DNA from: Streptomyces sp. Q6 | GTDB taxonomy: Bacteria; Actinomycetota; Actinomycetes; Streptomycetales; Streptomycetaceae | DNA length: 64,000 nucleotides | Direction: 5' to 3' | Assembly (NCBI RefSeq): GCF_036967205.1 | Contig: NZ_CP146022.1 | Coordinates: forward strand, 3,038,001-3,102,000 | In this document: positions 1 to 8,085 of the stretch, one piece after another | Layout: every line of letters begins with the position of its first letter | How positions within the stretch are numbered: position 1 is the stretch's first letter | Position numbers and translations under genes: made by a program | Notes under the pieces: generated by a model | Seen by the model: the letters and a program-made list of their open reading frames with translations, nothing else | Databases searched by the model: none | What the model was told of the DNA's origin: nothing

Positions 1-1928
1 TCGTAGTCTTGGGCGACTTGCCTCGCATCCTCGACAGCCGCTTCAAACCGACCAAGCCGGACCAGGGAGAAGGCGTAGCTGAGCCGTGACCCCAGGGTGA
101 CAGCGTGGTCAGGTCCCAAGTGAAGAGCGCACTCTTGCGGAAGTGGCATCATCGCGCCATCGACCTCAACAGCAAGGTCGGTTATTGGCAGGAACTCAAG
201 CAGGTGAGCTCGAGACTGCAGCGTGAGCGGGTGCTCCTTTCCGAGCACCCGTTCCCGTCCGTCTGTGGCGCGTTGAAGAAGGGTGACGCCCTCCGCCGCA
301 TGCCCAAGCTGCTGCAATGGGTGGTTGAGCCCGAAATAACTGTCCAGTGTGTCGGGGTGGTCGGGCCCGAAGAGGCGTTCCCGGTCCGCAAGCACCCGCC
401 GGAGAATCGCTTCAGACTCCTCGAACCGGCCGAGGCGGAAGAGCGCCCGGCCGGCCCGTGCGTGCGCGGAGAGCACCAACCTGTGTTCCGGACCGAGCTT
501 GGGTTCCGTGATAGTGGCCGCGGTAGAGGCCAACTCCCGGGCTGACAGGTAATCGCCAGTACGGTGGAAGGCGCACGCCAGCCGTACCGCGACATCGAGA
601 GCGCTAGCCACCACGGACGCATCAGCGGCATGGTGTAGCAACGCGAGGATATGCGGTGCGAGGAGGCTCAACCCTAGGTCCTGCGGACCCCGCTCAGGGA
701 TGGTTGGTACAACGGCGTCCAGTAACAAGGTTGCCGTACTGGTGAGCTGCCTTACCTCCTCGTGCGGGATGCCAGCCATCACACTGGCAAGCAGCACAGC
801 ATGGGTTTGAATGCATCGCGTGCTGACGTCAATCATCGTGGTCAGGGACTGATCTAGTAGTCCACGCAGCGCCACTTCGGCCCGCGGTCGAGGGACGACA
901 CTATTGATCTGCGGGTTGTTCAAGAGCGTAAGCGGCAGTGGCTCAGGCCCAAAGCAGGCGAGCAGACGGAGCAGGGAGGCCGATTCCTGCACTCCCTGGG
1001 CTGCGAGTGCGTCGAGAGATAGCTGCCAGGTGCGGGTGATCAGGTGCCGGTCGTCCCGTTGGACCAGAGCTGCAGCCCCTTGGTCGATAAGGCCCACGCG
1101 CTCCTGGCCTTCGAGGTGCTCACCGTATTTCTCCATGGTCCACGGATCGATGACCTGATGGGAGAGGAAGCCACCCGCCAGGGTGAGCGCAAGAGGGAGC
1201 CGTCCGAGCCTGTCCGCGATCTCGGCAGCTTCCTCCAGCGTCCCCGACGTTGGCGCAAGGTCGCACAGCACCTGCGCTGCCGCCTCGCGAGGCAGTACCC
1301 CGACGTGATGCAACTCGGCATGCGGCCACCATTGAGCCGCGGCCCGACGAGTAGTGACCAAGACCGTGCCGCGCGGATTGGCACGCAGCCAGCCGCCATC
1401 CTGCAGGATCTCCGGAGAATCTGCGTTGTCGAGCACCAGCAGCCAAGAAGATTCGGACGCTTCGAGTCGCTCCCATACTAGATCCGCAGGCGCCCGTAAC
1501 CCGCTTCGAGCAGCGTTCAGCTGGCCTTCTGCCGCCCCTCTGTCCGCAGCCACGGCTAGCATGCCGCTGCGTAGACTGGCGCGATCGGCCGCATTGACCC
1601 AAAACCCGATGCGGTCACTTTCTGTCGTTGCGAACTGAAAAAGCGACCGAGCAACTGCGGTCTTACCGCAGCCGCCCATGCCATGAAGCACGTAGACCTG
1701 GTCGCCTACCCCCGGCGCGACTGCGGCTTGAAGAGTTCGCATCAGTTCGCTGCGGTCACGGAGCACCAACGGCGCTCGGCCACCGGTCGGCTGGCGTACT
1801 GATTCAGTTCCCGCCCACGCGCCCGGTCCGACGTCTCCATGGTGGTGGTGTTCGACAATGTGCTGATCGCCGGAAGCTTGGTAGACCCGGCCGTTATGGT
1901 CGGCGCGACCGTCCATGGCGCCCGTCAT
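1..1928 (-). CDS. NB-ARC/TPR (NLR-like) STAND protein, C-terminus cut by window edge
   Basis: I read this as one open frame of 642 codons from ATG 1928 to the left edge, with no stop, so the gene is partial. In order it shows a short N-terminal motif GRVYQASGDQHI (residues about 13-24) followed by a His run, a P-loop GMGGCGKT (about 83-90), a Walker B-like WLLVLDNA (about 163), a GxP-type LGRLPLAL (about 241), then tetratricopeptide repeats from about residue 486 (FxLGRFEESEAILRRVLADRERLFGPDHPDTL type). This is the NB-ARC/TPR layout of bacterial STAND NTPases (NLR-like sensors). Its ATG overlaps the stop of the upstream 136-aa gene (ATGA), so the two are likely co-translated. Third-base use is more A/T-rich than in genes to the right, which suggests acquired DNA. 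The ligand and output are unknown. Confidence 0.9.
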   Translation of the reverse strand, partial: MTGAMDGRADHNGRVYQASGDQHIVEHHHHGDVGPGAWAGTESVRQPTGGRAPLVLRDRSELMRTLQAAVAPGVGDQVYVLHGMGGCGKTAVARSLFQFATTESDRIGFWVNAADRASLRSGMLAVAADRGAAEGQLNAARSGLRAPADLVWERLEASESSWLLVLDNADSPEILQDGGWLRANPRGTVLVTTRRAAAQWWPHAELHHVGVLPREAAAQVLCDLAPTSGTLEEAAEIADRLGRLPLALTLAGGFLSHQVIDPWTMEKYGEHLEGQERVGLIDQGAAALVQRDDRHLITRTWQLSLDALAAQGVQESASLLRLLACFGPEPLPLTLLNNPQINSVVPRPRAEVALRGLLDQSLTTMIDVSTRCIQTHAVLLASVMAGIPHEEVRQLTSTATLLLDAVVPTIPERGPQDLGLSLLAPHILALLHHAADASVVASALDVAVRLACAFHRTGDYLSARELASTAATITEPKLGPEHRLVLSAHARAGRALFRLGRFEESEAILRRVLADRERLFGPDHPDTLDSYFGLNHPLQQLGHAAEGVTLLQRATDGRERVLGKEHPLTLQSRAHLLEFLPITDLAVEVDGAMMPLPQECALHLGPDHAVTLGSRLSYAFSLVRLGRFEAAVEDARQVAQDY

Positions 1929-2335
1929 CGCTCAGAGATGCGCTGGTCGCGGCCGGCCTGGTAGATCCTGGCGTGGCCCGAGGCGGTGGCATGCTGCGTC
2001 ACCTTCGGGGCGGCGCCTGTGTCTGGAGCGAGCTCGTCCAGCAGTCTCCGCAGTTCCTCAGCCACCTCCGGCCGGGCCACAAGAAGTCGTCTGATCCGAC
2101 CTTGCCACTCCGCTTGAAGCTCAGCCTCGACATCTTGATCACTAGCCTGCGAGGCGGCCAGGAGCTCCTCGCGGGTGACATCGAGTTCTGCTGCCACGGC
2201 TTCAGCTCGCTCAGCGTGCTCACGGCGCCAGAGGGACGTGATCCCGTTCCGTACGCGTTCCCAGGCGTCAGTGGCCACCAGTGTGACGATGGTGGTTCCT
2301 GCGCTACTCGCCAGTGCGACGATCTCCGGATCCAC
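1925..2335 (-). CDS. Small helical protein with C-terminal YQAG-type motif; candidate NLR effector partner
   Basis: A 136-aa protein whose stop overlaps the start of the NB-ARC/TPR gene by 4 bp. Residues 4-35 are hydrophobic to amphipathic helix (ALASSAGTTIVTLVATDAW), and about 40-110 are charged helix rich in Glu, Ala and Arg. The last 16 residues carry ARIYQAGRDQRI (122-133), which closely matches the motif near the N-terminus of the next protein. Small all-helical proteins with such a C-terminal motif next to NLR genes are known in actinobacteria as putative membrane-acting effectors whose motif pairs with that of the NLR. That role here is inference; an accessory subunit of the STAND protein is the alternative. 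Confidence 0.8.
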   Translation of the reverse strand: MDPEIVALASSAGTTIVTLVATDAWERVRNGITSLWRREHAERAEAVAAELDVTREELLAASQASDQDVEAELQAEWQGRIRRLLVARPEVAEELRRLLDELAPDTGAAPKVTQHATASGHARIYQAGRDQRISER

Positions 2336-2511
2336 AGTTCCCCCCGACCGTTACCTGACGTCAACGCCTCAACTTTATGGTCTGCTTGATTCGAAGTGGG
2401 GACACTTGGCCGCAACAAGCCCTCCAGTGGCGAGTTTGTGTCACGCGGACCGGATGTTGGCCGCGGTGATCTCGACCGGAGCGGCCATCACTCCCCGCGG
2501 CGCCAATGCCC

Positions 2512-2715
2512 TCACCGGGGTACCTCCAACGTGCCGCCACCGGCGGTCACCGCATGACAGCCACAGCCGCATGTCTCGTAGATCAGAGGTACGTCCGGCG
2601 TGGAGACGGCCGGTGCGAACTGTGCGCATGCGCTGTGCTTGCCGACCGTGCATGCACTCGACTTGTAGGGGACGGGGGTCTCGTGGGAGACGCCGGGGGG
2701 CTTACCCAGCGACAT
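2512..2715 (-). CDS. Small Cys-rich hypothetical protein (67 aa)
   Basis: I choose ATG 2715 because a G-rich stretch (GACGGGGG) lies about 7 nt upstream. The 67-aa product has paired cysteines and histidines: SACTVGKHSAC in the middle and ETCGCGCH near the C-terminus, a pattern that could bind a metal. No family recognised. It stands alone on the minus strand between the NLR pair and the GntR locus. The frame continues upstream without a better start, and the upstream part is compositionally unlike protein. Confidence 0.5.
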   Translation of the reverse strand: MSLGKPPGVSHETPVPYKSSACTVGKHSACAQFAPAVSTPDVPLIYETCGCGCHAVTAGGGTLEVPR

Positions 2716-2813
2716 CAGAAGGCCCCCGTCGGTACGAAACCGACCGGCGGGGTGTGCCGTGTGCTGATCGAGCGGGCAGTACTGCAAATACCGTTGAACA
2801 CGTTGATCAGCTC

Positions 2814-3044
2814 CTACCGCTGATTCCCAGGTCCCCGGACGTCGCCCGTCGCGGGGGTCTCTGTATGTACGGCGGCCCATAACGTGCGGCCGTTGAGGCT
2901 GTTGGCCAGGAGGCCGAATCGGTCGGCCTCAGCCACTGCTTTCAGGGCCTCCCGCCACTTGTCGGCTGGGAGCGAATCCGGTACCTCTGTCTTGATCACC
3001 AGGTGATCGGAGTGCTCTGTGACGCGGGGAGTGAGTCCGAGCAC
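2814..3044 (-). CDS. Small hypothetical protein (76 aa), divergent from GntR gene
   Basis: From GTG 3044 the frame encodes 76 residues with natural composition, including HLVIKTEVPDSLPADKW and a central helix (REALKAVAEADRFGLLANS). No family recognised and no ribosome site is visible at the start. Its 5' end overlaps the 5' end of the divergent GntR gene by 26 bp if both starts are right, so one start may be misplaced or the transcript may be leaderless. Gene plausibility rests on amino-acid composition only. Confidence 0.45.
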   Translation of the reverse strand: MLGLTPRVTEHSDHLVIKTEVPDSLPADKWREALKAVAEADRFGLLANSLNGRTLWAAVHTETPATGDVRGPGNQR

Positions 3045-3819
3045 CGTTAACCGAGCAGCGGTGCCTTCGGCGCGTACGCCCGAAGCCCTTCGCCTCGCCG
3101 ACGAGTTCCGCCGGCTCATCGCGGAGCACATGTGGGCACCCGGGGACCCGCTCCCCTCCCGCACGCAGATCGGTCAGGAACACGGGGTCGGCGAGAACGT
3201 GGTCCGCCGGGCTCAGGAACTCCTGATCTCGCAAGGCGTGCTCGAAGGTCGCGCTGGGTCCGGCACATACGTCGCCGAGCCTCGGCAGCGAGTGCGGGTC
3301 GTACGGTCGTCGGCGCGGGAGCAGCCAGGAGTCGCACCGTTCCGCGCTGACATGAAGGCCCTTGGCCGACAAGGCGACTGGGAGAGCCGGACAGATGCAA
3401 AGGTGCCGGCACCGGCGGACATCGCCGCTCGGCTCGGTCTCGCCGAAGGAGACCTGTGCGTCCGCACCACGTACGAGTTTCTGGCCAACGGCAAGCCGGT
3501 CCAGCTGTCGACGAGTTGGGAGCCGTGCGACCTCACCGCTGGCACCCTCGTCGTTCTCCCCGAGGGCGGACCGCACGCGGGTGCGGGAGTCGTGAACCGG
3601 ATGGCGGCTATCGGGGTCACCGTCAGCCACGCGGTGGAGCAACCGGAGCCGCGCACAGCAACGGCCGAGGAGGCGTCGCTGCTGGGCATCCAGAAGGCCA
3701 CACTGGTCACCCACATCCGGCGGACGTACTACAGCGATCAGGGACGCCCCGTTGAGACGGACATCGTGGTGCCGACCGCGCTTTGCGAGATCGTTTACGA
3801 GATCCCGATCAATCCTTGA
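3019..3819 (+). CDS. GntR-family transcriptional regulator (HutC/UTRA type)
   Basis: A 266-aa regulator. Residues about 20-90 form the GntR winged helix: RLADEFRRLIAEHMWAPGDP, then GENVVRRAQELLISQGVLEG and the wing GSGTYVAEP. Residues about 110-260 form a UTRA ligand-binding domain (FLANGKPVQLSTSWEP, VTHIRRTYYSDQGRPVETD, ending EIPINP). GTG 3019 is preceded by GGAG with a 6-nt gap, which supports this start; GTG 3031 and 3061 are alternatives. Regulators of this kind often control conjugative-element genes in Streptomyces (KorSA type), but no integrase or transfer gene is visible here, so a leftover of such an element is possible. Ligand unknown. Confidence 0.9.
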   Translation: MTRGVSPSTVNRAAVPSARTPEALRLADEFRRLIAEHMWAPGDPLPSRTQIGQEHGVGENVVRRAQELLISQGVLEGRAGSGTYVAEPRQRVRVVRSSAREQPGVAPFRADMKALGRQGDWESRTDAKVPAPADIAARLGLAEGDLCVRTTYEFLANGKPVQLSTSWEPCDLTAGTLVVLPEGGPHAGAGVVNRMAAIGVTVSHAVEQPEPRTATAEEASLLGIQKATLVTHIRRTYYSDQGRPVETDIVVPTALCEIVYEIPINP

Positions 3820-3967
3820 CCGCTCCGCGCCCTTGCAGCCCCAATGACTAACCATCACATCTCCCGCACCCTGTGGTTCCGCAAGGATTTGGCACACGAG
3901 AGCCGGAGACAGTACCCAAGTAGTCGCTTCAACGTCCTGCACCCTATCGATCGACAGGAGCCCCAAA

Positions 3968-4024
3968 GTGGTGACAGCGACAACCAGCCTCGCTACAGCA
4001 ACGGTGCGCGCCGCGACGAAGTAA
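3968..4024 (+). CDS. Possible 18-aa peptide ORF
   Basis: AGGAG (3956-3960) lies 7 nt before GTG 3968. The frame reads 18 codons (VVTATTSLATATVRAATK) to TAA 4022, and a hairpin with a T-run follows 3 nt later. The compact set of ribosome site, tiny ORF and terminator looks organised, but no known leader peptide is recognised. The peptide is Thr/Ala-rich. Confidence 0.3.
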   Translation: MVTATTSLATATVRAATK

Positions 4025-4027
4025 GTC

Positions 4028-4049
4028 AGCCCTGTATATGGGGCTTTTT
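4028..4049 (+). terminator. Rho-independent terminator candidate
   Basis: Arms AGCCC (4028-4032) and GGGCT (4041-4045) enclose an 8-nt A/T-rich loop and run into TTTT. The stem is short for a GC-rich genome, but the T-run is unusual here and fits an intrinsic terminator for the short ORF in front of it. Confidence 0.5.
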
Positions 4050-4605
4050 GTGATCTTGTCTCCTGGCTCCGGGGTACATCGGCGCCTGGCCGCCGACTGT
4101 CGAATGCGTGTCGAAGGCAGCGTTACCACGGGCAAGAAGAGAGAACCGCGCCCAGGTCAGCGACCAGTACCGGATGAACACGCCAGCGCCCTCTGAGCGC
4201 TTGGCCGCAGGTTCGCTCGATGGCCCCAACTCGGTGGGAGCAGCCCGAGGTGTCAGCCGATCGACTACGCACCCGCTGGCGGAAGTACCGCCGCGCGAGT
4301 TGTGGAAGAACTGATCGCGACCCGTGGCTGGTGGCTGGTGACTCGCCTACGGGGCCAGTTGTACAGCAGCGAAGTACAGCGACCAGAGCGACCGTCCACG
4401 CTCGGCGACGGGCGCCATGGGCTCGACTTCGGCCGGTATGACGGTGGCCGACCGTTCTCTCAAGAGCTGTCAGAGCTACGGATAAGAAGGCAGTCGTGCC
4501 GCCTCCGTGCCGGATCGGACAGAGGCCACGGGAGCGCCGAGAGCCGACCGCAGCGGCAAGATGATCAGCCCACGAAGCGACCGAGCACGTCACACCCACT
4601 CACGC

Positions 4606-4634
4606 TTGACATGCGTTTTGAACGCGTTCAAGAT
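4606..4634 (+). promoter_or_regulatory. Promoter with TetR-like palindrome for the 4693 lipoprotein
   Basis: TTGACA (4606-4611), a 17-nt spacer and CAAGAT (4629-4634) form a good housekeeping promoter. A perfect 14-bp palindrome TTGAACGCGTTCAA (4618-4631) covers the spacer and the first half of the -10. This is the size and placement of a TetR-family operator, but no TetR gene is adjacent. The start of the lipoprotein gene is about 60 nt downstream. Confidence 0.6.
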
Positions 4635-4692
4635 CTGGTTCGGCAAGTACAGCGCGCTGGAGTCGTGGCGCCGTGATGATCAGGGGGACAGG

Positions 4693-5082
4693 ATGAGCAG
4701 GGGGACAGTCGGACGGTGGCTAGCCGCTGCACTGGGCGCTGCTTCGGTACTCATCTCCGGGTGTGCGTACTCGGTCGACGCCGACGAGCTTCCCGGCGTG
4801 TACCGCAACAGCAAGACCGGCGGCGAGATCACGCTCGATTCCGACGGCACATTCACCGCCACTGATCTGTCGACAGACGCGCACACCGACCCCGAAGATT
4901 TGCACGGCCACTGGGACTTCGTCGACAGCAGCGGCAGCGACTTCGTCTACCTGGACATCGATGAGCGTGGCATCGGTGAGGTCTCCGGTGTCCAGCTCTA
5001 CGCGCGCGGCGGAGGGAAGGTCGAGTTCAGCCGTCCGGACGGGTCGTGGTCCCTGGCGCTCACGAAGGTGTCCGCCCAGTAG
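4693..5082 (+). CDS. Small secreted lipoprotein (129 aa)
   Basis: ATG 4693 follows GGGGGACAGG. The product starts with a lipoprotein signal: basic N-terminus, hydrophobic core (LAAALGAASVLI) and lipobox ISGC, with Cys at about residue 24. The mature part (about 105 aa) is rich in Asp, Gly and Ser with beta-type stretches (GEITLDSDGTFTATDL, HGHWDF, FVYLDI), as in small extracytoplasmic lipoproteins of Streptomyces. A longer reading from GTG/ATG 4507 would bury the signal peptide and is rejected. Function unknown; probably anchored on the outer face of the membrane. Confidence 0.8.
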   Translation: MSRGTVGRWLAAALGAASVLISGCAYSVDADELPGVYRNSKTGGEITLDSDGTFTATDLSTDAHTDPEDLHGHWDFVDSSGSDFVYLDIDERGIGEVSGVQLYARGGGKVEFSRPDGSWSLALTKVSAQ

Positions 5083-5215
5083 ATCTGGGCGCCGATCGGC
5101 TCCGGGCGGCCGCCCGAGCGCCGAGCACCAGAAGCGCGTAGGGCCGCAGGTTCGGGTCCTGGCGGGGCGCCTTGGTCGGGCTCCGTTTGGGCGGGGCCTT
5201 TGCTGTCGGCCGGCG

Positions 5216-5656
5216 TCAGTGCAGTTTCTGGGCCAGGCCCACGATGATGCCCTCCGGACCACGGATGTAGCAGAGCAGGTAGATGTCCTCGAACCTGGCG
5301 ATCTCGCCGAGGAGTTCGGCGCCGTGGGGGCGTAGGCGGGCGACGGTGTCCTCCAGGTCGTCGACGGCGAACATGACGCGGTGGGTGCCCAGGATGTTGT
5401 GCGGCTTGTCGCGCGGGCCGTCGTGGGTCGCCGCGGGGGTGCGGTAACGCGCCAGTTCGAGGCGGCTGAGTCCGTCCGGGGTGCGGACCATCGCGATGTC
5501 GCAGTGGACGCCGGCCAGGCCCGTGCACTGGTCGGCGACGGGGCCCTCGACCTCTGCCGTGCCCTCCAGTTCCATGCCGAGTTCCACGAAGAACGCCACG
5601 GCGGCGTCCAAGTCCTCGACGACGATGCCGACGTTGTCCATCCGTTGAATCGCCAT
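5216..5656 (-). CDS. VOC family (glyoxalase/bleomycin-resistance fold) protein
   Basis: 146 aa from ATG 5656, with GGGAG about 10 nt upstream. It has the two-repeat VOC fold: MDNVGIVVEDLDAAVAFFVELG at the N-terminus and THRVMFAVDDLEDTVARLR, then GAELLGEI and YIRGPEGIIVGLAQKL at the C-terminus, where glyoxalase-like proteins place a metal-binding Glu. The family includes lyases, dioxygenases and drug-binding proteins, and the substrate cannot be told. It converges with the lipoprotein gene and stands alone. The reading frame continues about 550 nt upstream, but the start chosen matches the family N-terminus. Confidence 0.9.
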   Translation of the reverse strand: MAIQRMDNVGIVVEDLDAAVAFFVELGMELEGTAEVEGPVADQCTGLAGVHCDIAMVRTPDGLSRLELARYRTPAATHDGPRDKPHNILGTHRVMFAVDDLEDTVARLRPHGAELLGEIARFEDIYLLCYIRGPEGIIVGLAQKLH

Positions 5657-6231
5657 GCTCTGCTCACTCCCTCTGCTTGTGCGGTCGCTGATGACCGCTC
5701 CTGCCCCGGGGACGGAGCCGGCGGTCCGTTCTCGACATCCCCCGGACGCCGTCCTCCGGAAGACCTCGATCGTCGCTGAGCCGGGATTCATCCTGCGGGA
5801 CCGACATCGTCGTCGTCGCCGTTCGGGGACCGTGCGTGTCGCGCCGATCCGGTGCCGGGGCGTGCTGCGGCAGCGCTGCGAGGCGAGCAAGGGCCGTCGG
5901 TCCTGGGTCGGCGACGGGCACGGTTCTCTCGCCCACCGGCTCGACGAACCCGGCGCCGCGCCGGTCGCGATACGGACGGTCTTCACCGGCGACGAGACCC
6001 TCGCCCGGACCGCGGAACGCCTTGAGCGGCTCGAGCGGCTTGAGCGCCTTGAGCGGGTCGAGCGGCTTGAGCGGCTCGGTCGTACCGCCAGGTGATCGTC
6101 CGGCGAACACACGCCGCGCACAGCACTCGACCCCGTCGCCGTTCCGCTGGATGGTGAAGGGGTAGCCGTTCCGGCGCATCCGGCGTGTTCCGTCGCGTCC
6201 CGTCCCATCGCGTCCCGTCGAGGAGGACTCC
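5657..6231. other. Intergenic stretch with short GAGCGGCTT-type repeats
   Basis: No convincing gene. At about 6017-6080 a run of near-identical 9-mers of the type GAGCGGCTT/GAGCGGCTC is repeated about seven times, and at about 6186-6222 a CGTCCCRTCG-type repeat follows. Open frames across the repeats encode only monotonous ERLERLERL or PLKPLEPLK strings and are taken as repeat artefacts. AGGAGG just before 6232 is the ribosome site of the next gene. Confidence 0.6.
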
Positions 6232-7668
6232 ATGGATGGTCAGGGAAACAGTGCGGGTGGTGGAAATCCTTATCTGCGGGGGCTGTTCGCGCCTGTCCGG
6301 GAAGAAGTGACCGCGCACCGCCTGTCGGTGACCGGGCGGATCCCGGAGGGCCTCGACGGGCGGTACCTGCGCAACGGGCCCAACCCGCTCGACATCGACG
6401 ACCCGGCCGCGTACCACTGGTTCAGCGGTCCCGGCATGGTGCACGGGGTGCGGCTGCGCGACGGGCGCGCCGAGTGGTACCGCAACCGGTGGGTGCGCAG
6501 CGACGCCACCGCCGCGCTCCTCGGCGAGAAGGCCATCCACGGGCCACGCCACCTCGACATGGACTACGCCCCCAACACGCACGTGCTCAACTTCGCGGGC
6601 CGCTGTCTCGCCACCGTCGAGGGCGGCCCGCTGCCGTACGAGCTCGACGGTGACCTCGCGACCATCGGCCCGTACGACTTCCAGGGCACGCTGCCGGGCG
6701 GGTTCGCCGCGCACACCACGCTCGACCCGGTCAGCGGGGAGCTGCACGCGGTCGCCTACTGCTGGGCGTACCCCTACGTGCAGTACCTGGTCGTGGGCGT
6801 CGACGGTCGCGTCCGGCGGTGCGTGAACGTGCCCGTCGAGGGCCGGCCGATGATGCACGACTTCTCGCTCACCGCCTCGTACGTCCTGCTCTACGACCTG
6901 CCGGTGGTCTTCAACGCGGAGCTCGCGACCTCCCCGTCCTCACTCCCGTACATATGGGATCCCGAGCGCACGCCGCGGCTCGGGGTGCTGCCGCGCAAGG
7001 GGCGGGCCGAGGACATCCGGTGGCTGGAGGTCGAGCCGTGCTTCGTCTTCCACCCCATGAACGCGTACGAGGACGGGGCGGGGCTGATCACCGTGCACCT
7101 CGTGCGCTACGACCGGATGTTCGGCTCGCTCGACAGCCGGGGGCCCGACGAGACGCCACCGAAGTTCGTCCGCTGGACCGTCGACCTCACCGCCGGGACC
7201 GTACGCGAGGACCAACTCGACGAACGGGCCGTGGAGTTCCCGCGCGTCGACCCGCGGCGCGAGACCGGTGCGCATCGGTACGGGTACGGGGTCCTGGAAC
7301 CCGAGGACGGGTACGGGGGTGCCGGGCGGGCCCGTCGCCACCTGCTGACCCCGTCGTCGCCCGCGCCCGAACTCGCCCAGGTCGGGCTCGGCATCGTCAA
7401 GTTCGACCTGGAGCGGGGCGGCAGCGAGGTGCACCTGTTCCATCCGGACGGGGACGTCGGCGAGGGCGTCTTCGTGCCGTCCTCCGCCGGGAGCGCCGAG
7501 GACGACGGCTGGGTCCTCGCGTACACCTTCGATCCCGACCGGGGTGCCACGGACCTCGTGATCCTCTCCGCCCAGGATCTGAGCGGGGGGCCTGTGGCGC
7601 GGGTGCATCTGCCGGTGCGGGTGCCGGTGGGGTTCCATGGGAACTGGGTGCCGGATCGGGAGAGTTGA
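6232..7668 (+). CDS. Carotenoid cleavage oxygenase (RPE65/CCD family)
   Basis: 478 aa, start ATG 6232 with AGGAGG 5 nt before. The family cleaves polyene or stilbene double bonds with a non-heme Fe(II) held by four histidines. All four candidate ligands are visible: AHTTLD (about H160), MHDFSL (about H209), FHPMNAY (about H274) and FHGNW (about H468). The N-terminal signature IPEGLDGRYLRNGPNP and the HWFSGPGMVHGVRLRDG segment are typical. Length is normal. No carotenoid biosynthetic genes lie nearby, so the natural substrate is open. Likely cytosolic. Confidence 0.93.
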   Translation: MDGQGNSAGGGNPYLRGLFAPVREEVTAHRLSVTGRIPEGLDGRYLRNGPNPLDIDDPAAYHWFSGPGMVHGVRLRDGRAEWYRNRWVRSDATAALLGEKAIHGPRHLDMDYAPNTHVLNFAGRCLATVEGGPLPYELDGDLATIGPYDFQGTLPGGFAAHTTLDPVSGELHAVAYCWAYPYVQYLVVGVDGRVRRCVNVPVEGRPMMHDFSLTASYVLLYDLPVVFNAELATSPSSLPYIWDPERTPRLGVLPRKGRAEDIRWLEVEPCFVFHPMNAYEDGAGLITVHLVRYDRMFGSLDSRGPDETPPKFVRWTVDLTAGTVREDQLDERAVEFPRVDPRRETGAHRYGYGVLEPEDGYGGAGRARRHLLTPSSPAPELAQVGLGIVKFDLERGGSEVHLFHPDGDVGEGVFVPSSAGSAEDDGWVLAYTFDPDRGATDLVILSAQDLSGGPVARVHLPVRVPVGFHGNWVPDRES

Positions 7669-7933
7669 GGGGGCCGGGGCAGCCCGAGGGTGATCCTCGG
7701 ACGGCGTTGCGGCCCTGCGCGGTGGCGGGGCGCGCCTCGGGGGCTGGGGCGTGCCCGGGGGGGCTGGGGCGTGCGGGGAGGCTGGGGCGTGCCGGGTGGC
7801 GGTTCGCGTCGCCTGGTGCCTCATGGCGTGGCGTGGCGTTGCGTCGCGTTGCGTGGCAATGCGTTGCGTGGCGTCGCCTGGCACCTCGTGGCGTCGCATG
7901 GCGCCGGATCCGTTGGAGTGTGGCGCCTCGTAG

Positions 7934-7949
7934 TGCCACGTTATGCCAC
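7934..7949 (+). promoter_or_regulatory. Upstream TGCCAC box pair
   Basis: TGCCAC at 7934-7939 and 7944-7949, exactly 10 bp apart. They match the core of the two boxes overlapping the promoter at 8057-8076 and may be extra binding sites for the same RHH protein. Confidence 0.4.
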
Positions 7950-8049
7950 ATCGACGCCATTCGTTTCACTCAGAGATGTGCATGAGGGGTTCAGTGCGCC
8001 GATTTTGCGGCCCCGACCTGCACATACGCCAATCTCGCGCCATTAGAGG

Positions 8050-8085
8050 TTGCGTGTGGCGCCACGATGGTGCCACTATGACGTC
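8050..8085 (+). promoter_or_regulatory. Leaderless promoter overlaid by tandem RHH operator boxes
   Basis: TTGCGT (8050-8055), a 17-nt spacer and CACTAT (8073-8078) put the transcript start at about 8085-8086, the first base of the ATG. The boxes TGGCGCCAC (8057-8065) and TGGTGCCAC (8068-8076) are 11 bp apart and lie inside the spacer and over the -10. RHH dimers usually bind such tandem boxes on one DNA face, so autorepression by the first gene product is likely. Confidence 0.55.

Larger units (their letters stand above)
3820..4692. other. Gene-poor stretch in the accessory island
   Basis: About 870 bases of lower GC with no convincing full-size gene. It contains a possible 18-codon ORF with a hairpin behind it (3968-4049) and, at the right end, a strong promoter with a palindromic box (4606-4634). 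Several open frames of 60-160 codons cross it, but none has recognisable motifs or a good ribosome site. It may be the decayed edge of an integrated element. Confidence 0.6.
7669..8085. other. Intergenic low-complexity region and control region of the RHH operon
   Basis: No gene is supported. About 7720-7800 has repeats of GGCTGGGGCGTGC type and 7800-7905 a run of GGCGTNGCGTTGC-like units. The right part (7930-8085) is different: lower GC, with TGCCAC boxes and the promoter described separately. Confidence 0.6.

Noticed and set aside
4302-4676. 124-codon ORF in the gene-poor stretch
   Set aside because: No motif or ribosome site, and its end overlaps the promoter of the lipoprotein gene.
3019-4692. 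Intact integrative element
   Set aside because: GntR regulator present, but no integrase, excisionase, transfer gene or tRNA attachment site could be found.
5655-6095. ORFs of about 146 codons over the GAGCGGCTT repeats
   Set aside because: The encoded ERLERLERL strings come from the DNA repeat; no start signal.
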